DNA of 64,000 nt from Pyrinomonadaceae bacterium (GCA_013003215.1 JABDKD010000214.1:1-64000), one strand, 5' to 3'. Positions 17,278 through 26,509 are shown, counted from the stretch's first letter. Notes: generated by a model from the sequence alone, not told the origin. Numbers and translations are program-made.

Positions 17278-17991
17278 CTTAACCGGCGGTTTGCTTGGAC
17301 GGAGTTCGACCTTGCTGGGAAGCGCATTCTCCGGAAACGCAAGGAGGTCCATTACGGTTCTCGCGACATCCGCAGGCTGAAGCTGCCAAGACTTCTCTTC
17401 CGAAATCGTATCTCCACCGAACTCAGTATTTACGGAACCCGGGCAGATATAGCTGACCTTTATACCGTCGTGTCGCACTTCCTGCATCAACGCCTCTGAA
17501 AAACCATTCAACCCGAACTTCGATGCATTATATGCAGCCATCCTCGGATGTGCGTTTTGGCCGGCCAGCGACGAAATGTTGAAGATGTATCCACCGCCTC
17601 CGTTTCTCATGATTGGTATCGAGTAATGGCAGGCATAAAAGGTGCCGTTGATATTCGTTTCGACGACCATCTGAAATTCTTCCGGTGTGATTTCGTCGAC
17701 TGTTTTTCCGAACACTCCCACACCTGCGTTGTTCACGAGAATATTAAGCCCGCCAAACTTACGTTCGCATTCGTCAATCAATTCTTTGACCTGTGACTCG
17801 CTCCTGACATCGCAAGCTCTGCCCGCGACATTTCCCTTTCCGGAGAGTCTTCCAACAGCATCGCCCACTCCAGTCTCGTCTCTTCCGCAAATAAATACAT
17901 TTGCTCCTGAGTCCAGTAGTGCCTCCGCGATTCCATATCCAATACCCTTAGTTCCACCCGTAATCAAGGCGGTCTTACCTGCAAGATTCAT
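17275..17991 (-). CDS. Short-chain dehydrogenase/reductase
   Basis: A 238-residue classical SDR: cofactor motif TGGTKGIGYGIA near the start, NNAGVGVFG, ISSLAG with the catalytic serine, and the YNASKFG catalytic tyrosine and lysine near 150. The arginine in CGRDE after the second strand favours NADP. Such enzymes reduce or oxidise keto/hydroxy groups on many small molecules and the substrate cannot be read here. It is convergent with the cheA gene; its stop lies inside the octamer repeat. An alternative name would be 3-oxoacyl-ACP reductase-like, but no fatty-acid genes surround it. Confidence 0.88.
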   Translation of the reverse strand: MNLAGKTALITGGTKGIGYGIAEALLDSGANVFICGRDETGVGDAVGRLSGKGNVAGRACDVRSESQVKELIDECERKFGGLNILVNNAGVGVFGKTVDEITPEEFQMVVETNINGTFYACHYSIPIMRNGGGGYIFNISSLAGQNAHPRMAAYNASKFGLNGFSEALMQEVRHDGIKVSYICPGSVNTEFGGDTISEEKSWQLQPADVARTVMDLLAFPENALPSKVELRPSKPPVK

Positions 17992-17996
17992 AATTC

Positions 17997-18032
17997 AAAA
18001 TAAATAAGTGCCCGGCAGTGAAAACCGGACAC
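17997..18032 (-). terminator. Intrinsic terminator of the secreted-protein gene
   Basis: On the minus strand GTGTCCGG pairs with CCGGGCAC around a nine-base loop, followed by TTATTTTG. It lies just after the stop of the secreted protein and before the SDR start. Confidence 0.65.
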
Positions 18033-18053
18033 TACGGTTATAAAATTTCAAAG

Positions 18054-18965
18054 TTACTTCTTTAGCACCGGGGCCTTTTTATCCTTTAGCTCTCTCCAAA
18101 CCAAAGTAATGTCTTCGCCTGGGTTCATCGCGGCCACGCGAAACACAACGATCATGTCGCGTCGCTTATCGAACATAAGCTCATTATATGGCAACCCGCC
18201 TACGGTCTTAACTGCTTCTCCACGGTAGGCTATTGTTCTGAGAACATAGGTTCGACCCGGAATGGCCTTCATGATACTCGCGTACACAAAACCGTTGTCC
18301 TTGTAGCCCTTTGCGATCTTCCCCGCGTATGTACCCGCGTCGGCAAAGTTCCGTGCCGGCTTTATCTTTTGAAGGTGCTTCATTCCCTCCGATTCCAGAG
18401 TAACGCTTTCGATAGGGACATCACCGAGATAAAGAAGTATCCCGTGCGTAAGCGTTCCCAATGCTTCAAAGCGGTTTTTCGTAAAGTTGATATCCGCCAG
18501 GCGCACCAACCGATAGTCCTTCATTCTGAAGGAATAGGCCGAACCGCCGCCGGGCATCGAGTACTTGGCGCATTCCGCCTTTCCGCTGACCACGTCATCT
18601 TTGGCAACACAGCCTTTGTCGGCGATAAGTCTTACGATTCCGGTATTCTTCTTTTTCAAGAAGTCCGCGTACTGCGCCTTAACGCCGTCAGTAGGAGCAA
18701 CTAGTTCCCGTTCTTCATCGGTCGATTTCCGATACTTCGGATTGATCTGGTTTCTGATTATCTTCCTTTCCTTGTCAGACGCGACTGGGAAAAGTTCAGT
18801 CATCCTCAAATCGTTTGACCGGCCCGTGATCTTCGCAGCCTCAGTGGCCGCGGGGAACGGATCCGGAGTGGGTGCAGGAGGAGCGTTCACAGGTGGGCCG
18901 ACCTGCGCGATTCCAGATATTGCCAATGAGGCAATCAGCACGAACAATCCCAAAATATTCTTCAT
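18054..18965 (-). CDS. Secreted protein of unknown family (paralogue of the gene at 60.1 kb)
   Basis: A 303-residue protein with a signal peptide (MKNILGLFVLIASLAISGIAQ) and a proline-rich stretch after it. I do not recognise a named domain. It shares long stretches with the protein at 60055-61008: a (Y/S)-x-FLK-x4-GI-x-RLI-x-D-x-GC core, a GGGSAYSFRMKDYRLVRLAD block (GAGSSYSFRLGSYRLRRLAD in the paralogue), GDVPIESVTLES, GFVYA, and NELMFDKRRDMIVVFRV. Two cysteines (in DKGCVAK and KAECAKY) are conserved in both and may form a disulphide. Likely periplasmic or surface-exposed beta-rich protein. Alone in its transcription unit. Function unknown. Confidence 0.75.
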   Translation of the reverse strand: MKNILGLFVLIASLAISGIAQVGPPVNAPPAPTPDPFPAATEAAKITGRSNDLRMTELFPVASDKERKIIRNQINPKYRKSTDEERELVAPTDGVKAQYADFLKKKNTGIVRLIADKGCVAKDDVVSGKAECAKYSMPGGGSAYSFRMKDYRLVRLADINFTKNRFEALGTLTHGILLYLGDVPIESVTLESEGMKHLQKIKPARNFADAGTYAGKIAKGYKDNGFVYASIMKAIPGRTYVLRTIAYRGEAVKTVGGLPYNELMFDKRRDMIVVFRVAAMNPGEDITLVWRELKDKKAPVLKK

Positions 18966-19102
18966 TCTTAACTCCTTTCAATGATTTTGCGGTTCCGGCC
19001 AACCCGCAAAAAACAAATTCTTTCACCGCACCCAATAGATCACGCGCAGACGTAAAACATTGCATTAGAACAATTTAACCTGTTCAAGAGTATGAGCAAA
19101 AG

Positions 19103-20572
19103 TTATAACTTTTCCCTTAGGACTTCATTTACGACTTTCGGGTTGGCTTTGCCTTGAGATTCTTTCATGACTTGTCCAACAAAAAAGCCAATCAGCTTCT
19201 GGTTCCCGCCCCTGTAAGCTTCTACTTGCGCCGCGTTTGACTCCATCACACCATCCACGAGTTTTTCGATCTCTGACTTGTCTGAGATCTGCTCAAGCCC
19301 TTTCTCCTTCACAACCTCAGAAGCACTCTTTCCGCTCGAGAACATCTCAATAAGGACATCCTTACCCTGCTTCCCGGAGATCTTCCCTGAGTCAATCAAC
19401 CCGATAAGTTCACCAAGCCCCTTTGCCGACACCGGCGATTCCGCCGCACTCATATCGGCCGCATTCAGTTCGCGCAGGAGCTCCGAAAGAATCCAGTTTG
19501 CGGTAATCTTTGGATTTCCGGAGACCTTAGCCGCTTCCTCAAAAAACTCTGCCAGGTTTCTGTCAGTGACAAGTTGTGAAGCGTCGGCGAAACTCAATCC
19601 ATATTCTTCCGTGAACCGTTGCTGCATCAATGTCGGAAGCTCCGGCATTGCTTCTTTCGCTGATTCGATGAATTCCGCGGAAACCGCCAGTGGCTTCAAG
19701 TCCGGCTCAGGAAAATACCTGTAGTCATGTGCATCTTCCTTTGAACGCATTACCTGTGTTCTGCTGTTTTTCTCATCCCAAAGTCTTGTTTCCTGGCTCA
19801 CACCCTCGCCCGACTCATGGGCAGCAATTTGTCTTTCTATCTCGTATTCGATCGCTTTCTGCATGAACCTGACGGAGTTTAGGTTCTTGAGCTCCACCTT
19901 TGTGTTGAATTCTGCCTGCCCGGCCTTTCTTACCGAAACGTTCGCCTCGCACCTCAGATTCCCCTTCTCCATATCGGCGTCGGAAGCCCCAACCCACTGA
20001 AGCGCCTGCCGCACGTGGTTGACATAGTCATAGGCCTGCCACGAAGTTCGGAAGTCCGGATCGGTAACAATTTCGGCAAGCGGCGTGCCTGCTCGATTTA
20101 GATCTACATAGGAATACTTGTCCGTTTCGGGTAATCCTTCGTGAACGTTCTTTCCTGCATCCTCTTCCAGGTGCATACGTTCAACGCCAATCTCCATCGG
20201 CTGCCATTCTTTTGCATGCCCGCCCTCGTCGCGCTCCGCCGTCATTATGGTGAGCCGGCCATCACTGGAAAATGGTCTGTCGTATTGAGAGATCTGATAG
20301 CCCTTTGGAAGATCAGGGTAGAAGTAGTTCTTCCTGGAGAATATTGATTCCTCATTGATTGTCAGTCCAAGCGCCAGGGCTGCCCTGGACGCAAGGTCCA
20401 CGACCCTTTTATTCAATACCGGCAATGCCCCCGGGAGCCCAAGGCATACCGGACAGGTATTTGAATTGGGTTCTTCGCCAAAACTTGTTGCGCAACCACA
20501 GAAAATCTTTGTTTCTGTCGCCAGCTGCGCGTGAATTTCCATGCCGATTACGGCTTCCCAACCTTCTTTCAT
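19103..20572 (-). CDS. gatB: Aspartyl/glutamyl-tRNA(Asn/Gln) amidotransferase subunit B
   Basis: A 489-residue GatB from the ATG at 20572. It opens with WEAVIGMEIHAQLATETKIFCGC and contains the family hallmarks NTCPVCLGLPGALPVLN, KNYFYPDLPKGYQISQYDRP, SYVDLNRAGTPLAEIVTDPD, RCEANVSVR, and a C-terminal YqeY-like tail ending GKANPKVVNEVLREKL. GatB binds and activates the mischarged Glu-tRNA(Gln) or Asp-tRNA(Asn) in the GatCAB complex that makes Gln-tRNA or Asn-tRNA. An upstream in-frame extension to 20707 is ignored because the family starts here. gatA and gatC are not in the window. Confidence 0.95.
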   Translation of the reverse strand: MKEGWEAVIGMEIHAQLATETKIFCGCATSFGEEPNSNTCPVCLGLPGALPVLNKRVVDLASRAALALGLTINEESIFSRKNYFYPDLPKGYQISQYDRPFSSDGRLTIMTAERDEGGHAKEWQPMEIGVERMHLEEDAGKNVHEGLPETDKYSYVDLNRAGTPLAEIVTDPDFRTSWQAYDYVNHVRQALQWVGASDADMEKGNLRCEANVSVRKAGQAEFNTKVELKNLNSVRFMQKAIEYEIERQIAAHESGEGVSQETRLWDEKNSRTQVMRSKEDAHDYRYFPEPDLKPLAVSAEFIESAKEAMPELPTLMQQRFTEEYGLSFADASQLVTDRNLAEFFEEAAKVSGNPKITANWILSELLRELNAADMSAAESPVSAKGLGELIGLIDSGKISGKQGKDVLIEMFSSGKSASEVVKEKGLEQISDKSEIEKLVDGVMESNAAQVEAYRGGNQKLIGFFVGQVMKESQGKANPKVVNEVLREKL

Positions 20573-20736
20573 GATTTTTCCAAGAGTTATCCGCCGACAA
20601 GTATAAACCGAAGCTGATCTGAAATCACATTTCCAGGATGATTTGGGAAACCTTCGCCTTCTTCTGTCGATAAATATAATGTGCGGTTTTTTGACAGAGG
20701 ACCGCATTCAAAGACATAAGACACAACCTTCAGTAA
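20573..20736. promoter_or_regulatory. Upstream region of gatB; possible plus-strand promoter
   Basis: No gene. On the plus strand a good -10 box TATAAT lies at 20675-20680, but only a weak -35 (TTCGCC) precedes it. Together with the hairpin at 20737-20768 this could delimit a short untranslated RNA; see findings. Confidence 0.3.
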
Positions 20737-20780
20737 GAGGCCCGGTATGCGAAAACACACCGGGCCTCATATTTTTGTTT
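20737..20780 (+). terminator. Strong hairpin with T-run
   Basis: GAGGCCCGGT pairs perfectly with ACCGGGCCTC around a 12-base loop, followed on the plus strand by ATATTTTTGTTT. No plus-strand gene precedes it; on the minus strand it lies 20 bases after the stop of the exported Arg/Tyr-rich gene but lacks a T-run in that direction. Confidence 0.7.
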
Positions 20781-20790
20781 AAGTGATCTT

Positions 20791-21333
20791 TTAGTTTCGG
20801 GTCCTAAGCCTCGTTCCGCGATTTGTACGATTGGTGCGGTACGTACGCCTCATAGGTGCACTTTGTCTCAGCCAGTTGTTCCGAATAATGGGGTTCGATA
20901 TATAACCTGGCCCTCTCCGTTTAAAACGACGATATCTGTTGATATACCTGTTGCGGTAGCCGTTCCCATAATAGAACGGAACGCCGCCATAGAAATAATA
21001 GGGACTGAATTGCGGACGGCTACTCTGCGGATATACAACGACAAAGTCGGACGAAGGAACAGGATTCACTGCTGCAGCCCTTCTTCTTTCTGCTTGTACG
21101 CTCCTATATCTCGCCGATCTTCGTTCGAGATCCCGCGCACTTGCGAGCCTCTGACGCTCCATTTCTTCTGGAGATGGAAAACCAAGTTGCCGATAGTTCT
21201 CACGAAGTTCTTTTTCCGCTTTAAGACGCTTCGTACGAAACTTTTCAAGGTCCGCGTTTGTAATCGTCTTCGTTTGTGCAAATCCGAACGAGGCGAAAAC
21301 CGCAATAGAAAGAATACTCAAAGTGAATCTCAT
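20791..21333 (-). CDS. Exported arginine/tyrosine-rich protein of unknown function
   Basis: A 180-residue protein from the ATG at 21333, with signal peptide MRFTLSILSIAVFASFGFAQ. A charged helical part (about 25-95, rich in Arg, Glu, Lys, probable coiled coil) is followed by an aromatic, glycine/tyrosine/arginine-rich tail (PYYFYGGVPFYYGNGYRNR...). The tail is strongly basic, which suggests binding to nucleic acid, polyanionic surface sugars or the membrane, but this is only composition. No domain recognised. The 11-residue upstream extension in the open frame is not used because it precedes the signal peptide. Confidence 0.6.
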   Translation of the reverse strand: MRFTLSILSIAVFASFGFAQTKTITNADLEKFRTKRLKAEKELRENYRQLGFPSPEEMERQRLASARDLERRSARYRSVQAERRRAAAVNPVPSSDFVVVYPQSSRPQFSPYYFYGGVPFYYGNGYRNRYINRYRRFKRRGPGYISNPIIRNNWLRQSAPMRRTYRTNRTNRGTRLRTRN

Positions 21334-21395
21334 AATCTGATTATACCACCGAAATTGAGATGCCAATCCACTTTAGGACTTTGCCCGTCATCAAC

Positions 21396-23771
21396 TTAGA
21401 AGCGGATCCCTATGCCTCCCCGGGCAGTCCTTCCGGCCGTCCTGAATCCGTTTTCGAAGTATTCGTAATCGAACAAGTTCTCAATGGTACCGAAAAAACG
21501 AAGATTGGCCTTTTCGCCCAGGATCGGGAGCAAATAGCTGGCGGTTAGATCACCTTTTCGGTTTCCATCGAACCTATAGATCACCGTTGAGAACGAGCTC
21601 GAACTGAAAATCGGCACCAAATAGCTGCTCGACGCCTCGAAATCGAAGTTCATGGTCAACCTTCTCGCAATTCGCTGGGTTAGATTCAATGTAAACCTAT
21701 GATCAGGAATCCCCAGTGTACGAAGCACGGTGCTTCCAGCTACCTGCGGCGAATTTTGATCGCTGTTTGTGTAAGTGTAGGAAGAAAAAATGGACAAACC
21801 GTCAAGCGGGCTTACGGAAGCCGAGAACTCAACGCCTCTCGCGATGCCGCCTTCGGTGTTCAAGTACCCTCCGAACGGTCGAGCAGTCGACCCTATTGGT
21901 GGAGCAAAATTTCCATAACCTATTGTATCTGTGAGCTTTGTGTAGAAATATGTCCCGGACAGCGTCAACCTTCCATCCGCCAGGACCTGATCGATTCCCG
22001 CGTCGATTGCAATCGATCGCTCAGGCTCAAGCCCCGGGTCCCCGATCGCCGTAAACGCGCCGCTAAAAGAACTGAAGAAGCTACCGAATCGTTCATATAG
22101 GCTGGGGACGCGGTAACCGTTTCCGGCGTGGAAGCGAAACTTGGTATCGGTACCCGGCAAAAAGTAAGAAATGGCACCATCCAGCGTGTATGCAGCGGGC
22201 GGATCCGATGATTGAAAACCTGCGTAGGGAGCGTTCGTTACACTAAATACCGGTGTTGAAAGCGAAAACGACTGGGCTCTGAAGCCCCCGGCAAACTGTA
22301 ATCGCCGTTTGAATGCCGAATGCAAATACTGTGCGTAGAAAGTGCTTCCTTCCTGATCGACGCTCGTCAGGAAATCCGCTGCCGAAGTGGGACCGATGCC
22401 TTCGTTCGCATACTCTTCAACTTCGTATTCGTAACCGGCAATTAATCTCGAGGACGTGGAAACAGTCCAGTCAACCTTTGCATCGATGGTATGGATACTA
22501 CCGTCAAACAGACTAAACTGTGTGCCTCCAAAAGGCTGAAAGCCCGGTCCTAGTCCCCCGTTTTCGTTTTCCCTTGAGGTCTTCAGCCCCTTGTATCCTG
22601 CTGAGAACACAGTCTTTGAGTTGATCAAATAGGAAGCGGTCACCTGTCCCGCTATGAAATCAGATCTCTGAAAATTGTCGGGATCGTTGATATCGGCTAC
22701 AAAATTAACACCCTCAATCGCGTCGATGATCTGACCCGGAGGCTGGGCTCCAACTGTATCCGGGTTCGAGTTCAGCCGAACATACCCGTCCGATACGAAC
22801 AGGCTTCCCGTAAGCGAAAGCCTCTCCGTCGGTTTACCGTCGAACCGCGTATTAAAAGAAGTGTTGTCAGCATCATCTGCACCGTCAACACCTCTCGTAA
22901 CACCGTTTCTGGAAATGCCCGCAGTAGCACCGAATCTCCCGTCATTCGTTCCGAAGGCAGCGTCACCAAAAAACCTCGTGTAGCCCAGACCCCCCCCCTC
23001 GGAGGTAAATGAACCGTGAATCCCCCGACCGGCTCTCGCGGTCGAGAGATCGATTACCCCGCCGATCGCATTTGTCCCGTAGATCGAACTCCCTGAACCT
23101 CTCAGGATCTCGATTCTTCCTGTATTCACGCTGCTGACTTCGGAAATAAACGGAGAAGCGTCTCCGGTTATTGCCGTGGGATCCCTAAGCCTCTGGCCAT
23201 TCAACAGAATTGCGGTGTCTTGATTACGAAGTCCCCGAGTCTTGATGCTCGCTGTTCTTCCGAATCCACCCAGCTGTTGAATTCTAAACCCGGGAACACT
23301 TCGAAGTGCATCCACCAGGCTGTTCTCATTGCGGTCTCGAAACTCATTTCCGCTGATCGTATCGACGGTTTTTGAAACTTCGGAAAATGGCTGTGTGACG
23401 CCCGTTGCAATGTCGACCCTTTCCGAAACTCCTCCGCTGAGCGTCAAAACAAGGTTGACCTCAGTGGTTCTGTGGATAACAAAAACCATATCCCTTGGTT
23501 CAGAATAACGGGTTACACCGCCCTCATTCTTGCTCGCACTAATTTTCCCGTTTCCCTGTGGGACGTTAAAAGAAAACCTGCCGTCCGAGCCGGTATTCCC
23601 CTTGTATACCTTCTCTGGATATGCTTCGGAAATGACCTTCACTTCCGCGCCTTCCACAGGATTTCCATCCGAATCGAAAACCCCACCTTCTACAGGCGAA
23701 TTCGTGCCATTCTGGGCAACGACCGCGCCTGTGGCCATAAATATCACCAGCACTATGGTTACAATCTTCAT
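21396..23771 (-). CDS. TonB-dependent receptor, probable cobalamin receptor
   Basis: A 791-residue outer-membrane protein with signal peptide (MKIVTIVLVIFMATGAVVAQ). Residues 25-110 form a carboxypeptidase-regulatory-like beta domain (GGVFDSDGNPVEGAEVKV), then the plug domain (VDALRSVPGFRIQQLGG, ILLNGQRLRDP, RIEILRGSGSSIYGTNAIGGVIDL), then a long beta-barrel ending in ARGGIGIRF with terminal phenylalanine. It is the last gene after btuF-btuC-btuD, all downstream of a cobalamin riboswitch, so cobalamin or a related corrinoid is the likely ligand (BtuB role). The added N-terminal regulatory domain is common in Bacteroidota and Acidobacteriota receptors but absent from Escherichia BtuB. Confidence 0.88.
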   Translation of the reverse strand: MKIVTIVLVIFMATGAVVAQNGTNSPVEGGVFDSDGNPVEGAEVKVISEAYPEKVYKGNTGSDGRFSFNVPQGNGKISASKNEGGVTRYSEPRDMVFVIHRTTEVNLVLTLSGGVSERVDIATGVTQPFSEVSKTVDTISGNEFRDRNENSLVDALRSVPGFRIQQLGGFGRTASIKTRGLRNQDTAILLNGQRLRDPTAITGDASPFISEVSSVNTGRIEILRGSGSSIYGTNAIGGVIDLSTARAGRGIHGSFTSEGGGLGYTRFFGDAAFGTNDGRFGATAGISRNGVTRGVDGADDADNTSFNTRFDGKPTERLSLTGSLFVSDGYVRLNSNPDTVGAQPPGQIIDAIEGVNFVADINDPDNFQRSDFIAGQVTASYLINSKTVFSAGYKGLKTSRENENGGLGPGFQPFGGTQFSLFDGSIHTIDAKVDWTVSTSSRLIAGYEYEVEEYANEGIGPTSAADFLTSVDQEGSTFYAQYLHSAFKRRLQFAGGFRAQSFSLSTPVFSVTNAPYAGFQSSDPPAAYTLDGAISYFLPGTDTKFRFHAGNGYRVPSLYERFGSFFSSFSGAFTAIGDPGLEPERSIAIDAGIDQVLADGRLTLSGTYFYTKLTDTIGYGNFAPPIGSTARPFGGYLNTEGGIARGVEFSASVSPLDGLSIFSSYTYTNSDQNSPQVAGSTVLRTLGIPDHRFTLNLTQRIARRLTMNFDFEASSSYLVPIFSSSSFSTVIYRFDGNRKGDLTASYLLPILGEKANLRFFGTIENLFDYEYFENGFRTAGRTARGGIGIRF

Positions 23772-23791
23772 ACCAGTTCCTTAGTCACTTT

Positions 23792-24580
23792 CTATAATCC
23801 CGGCCGACCGGTGTAATCAGGAGTGATTCTTAACTTCCCGCTTCGAGGGTTGATATCCGTCAGAACACTCAATTCGAAGACTCTTGAGATCCTCTCTTCC
23901 GTCAAAATCTCTTCCGGCGGTCCTTCCGACTCGACTTTTCCGTCAACAAGCACCACGACGCGGTCCGCAAAAGCTGCGACTAGATTCAGGTCATGCGTAA
24001 CAACAACCGCGGCCGAGCCGCATTTTTCGCAGCGCTCTTTTACCACCCGCAGCATCAAAGCCTGATTCGCAAGGTCCAGGTTGTTGGTCGGTTCGTCCAA
24101 CAAAAGCAGTGCCGCTTCCGTAGCAAAAGCTCTCGCAAGCAATACACGCTGCCGTTCTCCACCCGAAAGCTCGTTCATGAGCCTTTCCGCGGCGCCCGTA
24201 AGCCCACATTCTTCAAGGCAACTTTCTGCTGCCTTGATATCCGCTTCCGACTCCCATCCAAAAGCTCCGCCGTGTGCAAACCTTCCCGCCAAGACGAACT
24301 CACGCACCGTCATCGGAAACTTTGTCTCGTTTTCCTGCGCAACAACCGAGATCTTTTTTGCTATTTGAGGCCGCGCAAGCTCGTTGATAGGAGTTCCATC
24401 GAGAACGGCACTGCCCCCGGTGACATCCACCGAACCGTTAAGAACCCTTACGAGGGTCGTCTTACCTGCGCCGTTTGGCCCGATCACAGCGGTCAATTCT
24501 CCGGCGTTGATATCGAGATCCAGGCCGCGTAATACGACCTTTGTCTCGTAACTGACAGTGATGTTTGAAGCATTCAGCAT
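23792..24580 (-). CDS. btuD: ABC transporter ATP-binding protein, probable cobalamin importer
   Basis: A 262-residue ATPase of the FecCD-partner type. Seen: Walker A GPNGAGKTTL, Q-loop VVAQENE, signature LSGGERQRVLLARAFA, Walker B LLLLDEPTNNLDLA and H-loop VVTHDLN. It starts next to the stop of the permease gene, reading the same way, and drives vitamin B12 import across the inner membrane in the BtuCDF model. The assignment to cobalamin instead of iron-siderophore rests on the upstream riboswitch. The protein is a little longer at the C-terminus than the minimal ATPase. Confidence 0.88.
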   Translation of the reverse strand: MLNASNITVSYETKVVLRGLDLDINAGELTAVIGPNGAGKTTLVRVLNGSVDVTGGSAVLDGTPINELARPQIAKKISVVAQENETKFPMTVREFVLAGRFAHGGAFGWESEADIKAAESCLEECGLTGAAERLMNELSGGERQRVLLARAFATEAALLLLDEPTNNLDLANQALMLRVVKERCEKCGSAAVVVTHDLNLVAAFADRVVVLVDGKVESEGPPEEILTEERISRVFELSVLTDINPRSGKLRITPDYTGRPGL

Positions 24581-25540
24581 CTAGTTTCGCTTCAACAAGA
24601 AGATAAACAACGGCGCGCCGATCAGAGCCGTGATCGCCCCGACGGGAAGCTCCCTCGGCGCGATAACAGTTCTCGCCACCGTGTCTGCCGCGACAACAAA
24701 TGCCGCTCCAAAAACCGCTGAAAACGGAAGGACGGTCCTGTTGTCACTTCCGGTTGCGAGCCGCACAAGGTGCGGAACTATCAGACCGACAAAACCGACA
24801 GACCCGCTCGCAGCTACCGACAAACCGACCATTGCAGAAGAAGTGAGAAACACTACGAGCCTTGTTCTACCCACCTCGACCCCAAAGTCCAAAGCGTCGC
24901 GTTCGCCGACCATCATCAGGTTCAGGGCGCGTGCCTGGGACATGAGCAGCAATGTTCCGGCCACTGCCGCAGCAAGTGTCAGGTAGAACCCGCCATACGT
25001 CGCCTGCGACAGATCGCCCAACAGCCAAAACGTAAAGCTTCTGAGTCGTGTCGCATCCAGGAGCGAGGTAAGTAGAATGATGATCGAGGACAGGAATGTC
25101 GTCACGATAACTCCTGAAAGCACAAGTCTTTCCACACTCATTCCCGCTCTCGATCGTGCAATACGGTAGACAGCTGCAGTCGCCAGGATTGCACCGCCGA
25201 ATGCCATCACCGGCCTCGTTAACGAAAGAGTCGAAAAGAAAACGAATGCAAGCATTGTCCCCAGCGCCGCACCATTCGAAACCCCGAGAAGATACGGTTC
25301 CGCCAAGGGGTTTCTGAGCAATGCCTGCAGCGCCGCACCGGCACAGGCAAGACATGCCCCGACGCAGGCTCCGAGAAGCACTCTGGGTATCCGGATTTCT
25401 AAGAGGATCGCGTACTGAGCCTCCGAAGGATCAAAAAGATCGACGGTTTCACTCCCGAGCAAAATGCCAAACGCCAGGACCACTGCGAGCAGCAGGACCA
25501 AGAGCAATGCAGCCTTTCCTTTTTCAAGACGACCTGTCAT
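24581..25540 (-). CDS. btuC: ABC transporter permease (FecCD family), probable cobalamin importer
   Basis: A 319-residue integral membrane protein with about ten hydrophobic segments. It has the family phrases RIPRVLLGACVGACLACAGAALQALLRNPLAEPYLLGVSNGAALG and ASGSVGFVGLIVPHLVRLATG, the latter forming the ATPase-coupling helices. It directly adjoins btuF and btuD (stop and start back to back), forming the transmembrane pore of the importer. B12 specificity is inferred from the riboswitch. Confidence 0.9.
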   Translation of the reverse strand: MTGRLEKGKAALLLVLLLAVVLAFGILLGSETVDLFDPSEAQYAILLEIRIPRVLLGACVGACLACAGAALQALLRNPLAEPYLLGVSNGAALGTMLAFVFFSTLSLTRPVMAFGGAILATAAVYRIARSRAGMSVERLVLSGVIVTTFLSSIIILLTSLLDATRLRSFTFWLLGDLSQATYGGFYLTLAAAVAGTLLLMSQARALNLMMVGERDALDFGVEVGRTRLVVFLTSSAMVGLSVAASGSVGFVGLIVPHLVRLATGSDNRTVLPFSAVFGAAFVVAADTVARTVIAPRELPVGAITALIGAPLFIFLLKRN

Positions 25541-26440
25541 CTATTCCTTTCTATTCGCACTTCGCCACTCGAGCTCGAGCTCGGCGATGTTCTCAAGTGC
25601 CTCAACGATTCGGGGGCCGGGCCTCGAAAGAGTATCCGCATCAATTCTGTAGATGCGTTTCTGCCTGACCGCTTTAGATTCTTCCATTGCATCGTTCGGC
25701 GCGTCGTTCCCGGGGCTATCCGAGATTACAATCACGTCGGGATCGAGAATTCTAGCTCTTTCCTTGGAAATCTTCGGATAGGGATTGTCGATGTCGGAAG
25801 TAACGGATTCTAATCCGATCTTCTTGAGCGCGTCGGATATGAATGATCCTTTCCCGATCGTGTAGAGTGATTTGTCGATTTGGACGAAAACGCGCGGCGG
25901 TTCCCCGTCTTGCGCCAGGGATTGTTTTGTCGCAGCGATCCGCTTCGTGAGGCTTTTTATGAGAGTTTCCGCTTCTTTCTTCTTTCCAAATACCTCCCCG
26001 ATCTTTCCAATCCCTCGATAAACGCCCTCGAGGGTTGACGGGTTCGTTACAAAAACACTGATCCCCTGATCACTTAGAACCTTTGAAAACGCCTCAAGTT
26101 GAGAAGCCGTTGAAACAAATACGACCTGAGGTTTAAGAGACACGATTGACTCTATGTTCGGCTTTAAGGTGTCACCCACTTTTCGAATCTTCTTTGCCTC
26201 CTTAGGAAAATCGCAGAAGGTCGTTACCCCGACGAGTCGATCTCCGGCACCAACAGAGAAGACAATCTCCGTCAGATTCGGAGCCAGTGAAACTGCCCGG
26301 GTTACTTCTGCGGGAACCGCAACCTTGTTTCCCAGATCATCAACTACAACCCGCCCCGGTGTAGTCGCCTCGGATGCTCCACTATCGCAAGAGGCGAAAG
26401 CCACGCACGTCAAAACGGCGGATAGCGCGACAAGCCTCAT
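25541..26440 (-). CDS. btuF: Periplasmic corrinoid-binding lipoprotein
   Basis: A 299-residue substrate-binding protein from the ATG at 26440, starting with lipoprotein signal MRLVALSAVLTCVAFASC (lipobox FASC). It has the two-lobed TroA/FecB fold signatures: RVVVDDLGNKVAVP, RAVSLAPNLTEIVFSVGAGDRLVGVTTFCDFP, IESIVSLKPQVVF and, near 200, the second lobe beginning PRVFVQID. A longer frame beginning at a TTG (26464) lies within the terminator hairpin and is rejected. First gene after the riboswitch; delivers corrinoid to BtuCD. Confidence 0.85.
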   Translation of the reverse strand: MRLVALSAVLTCVAFASCDSGASEATTPGRVVVDDLGNKVAVPAEVTRAVSLAPNLTEIVFSVGAGDRLVGVTTFCDFPKEAKKIRKVGDTLKPNIESIVSLKPQVVFVSTASQLEAFSKVLSDQGISVFVTNPSTLEGVYRGIGKIGEVFGKKKEAETLIKSLTKRIAATKQSLAQDGEPPRVFVQIDKSLYTIGKGSFISDALKKIGLESVTSDIDNPYPKISKERARILDPDVIVISDSPGNDAPNDAMEESKAVRQKRIYRIDADTLSRPGPRIVEALENIAELELEWRSANRKE

Positions 26441-26459
26441 CAATCGAATTCGTTTTAAA

Positions 26460-26509
26460 ATCAAAAATCCCGTCCTTCACATCTGCGGCGAGACATGAAA
26501 AACGGGATT
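26460..26509 (-). terminator. Riboswitch expression platform: intrinsic terminator before btuF
   Basis: On the minus strand AATCCCGT...TTCA pairs with TGAA..ACGGGATT, directly followed by TTTGATTTT, and sits just before the btuF start. Such a hairpin after a cobalamin aptamer normally stops transcription when ligand is bound. Confidence 0.7.

Noticed and set aside
26441-26464. TTG start for btuF
   Set aside because: It lies within the terminator of the riboswitch; the ATG at 26440 gives a clean lipoprotein signal.
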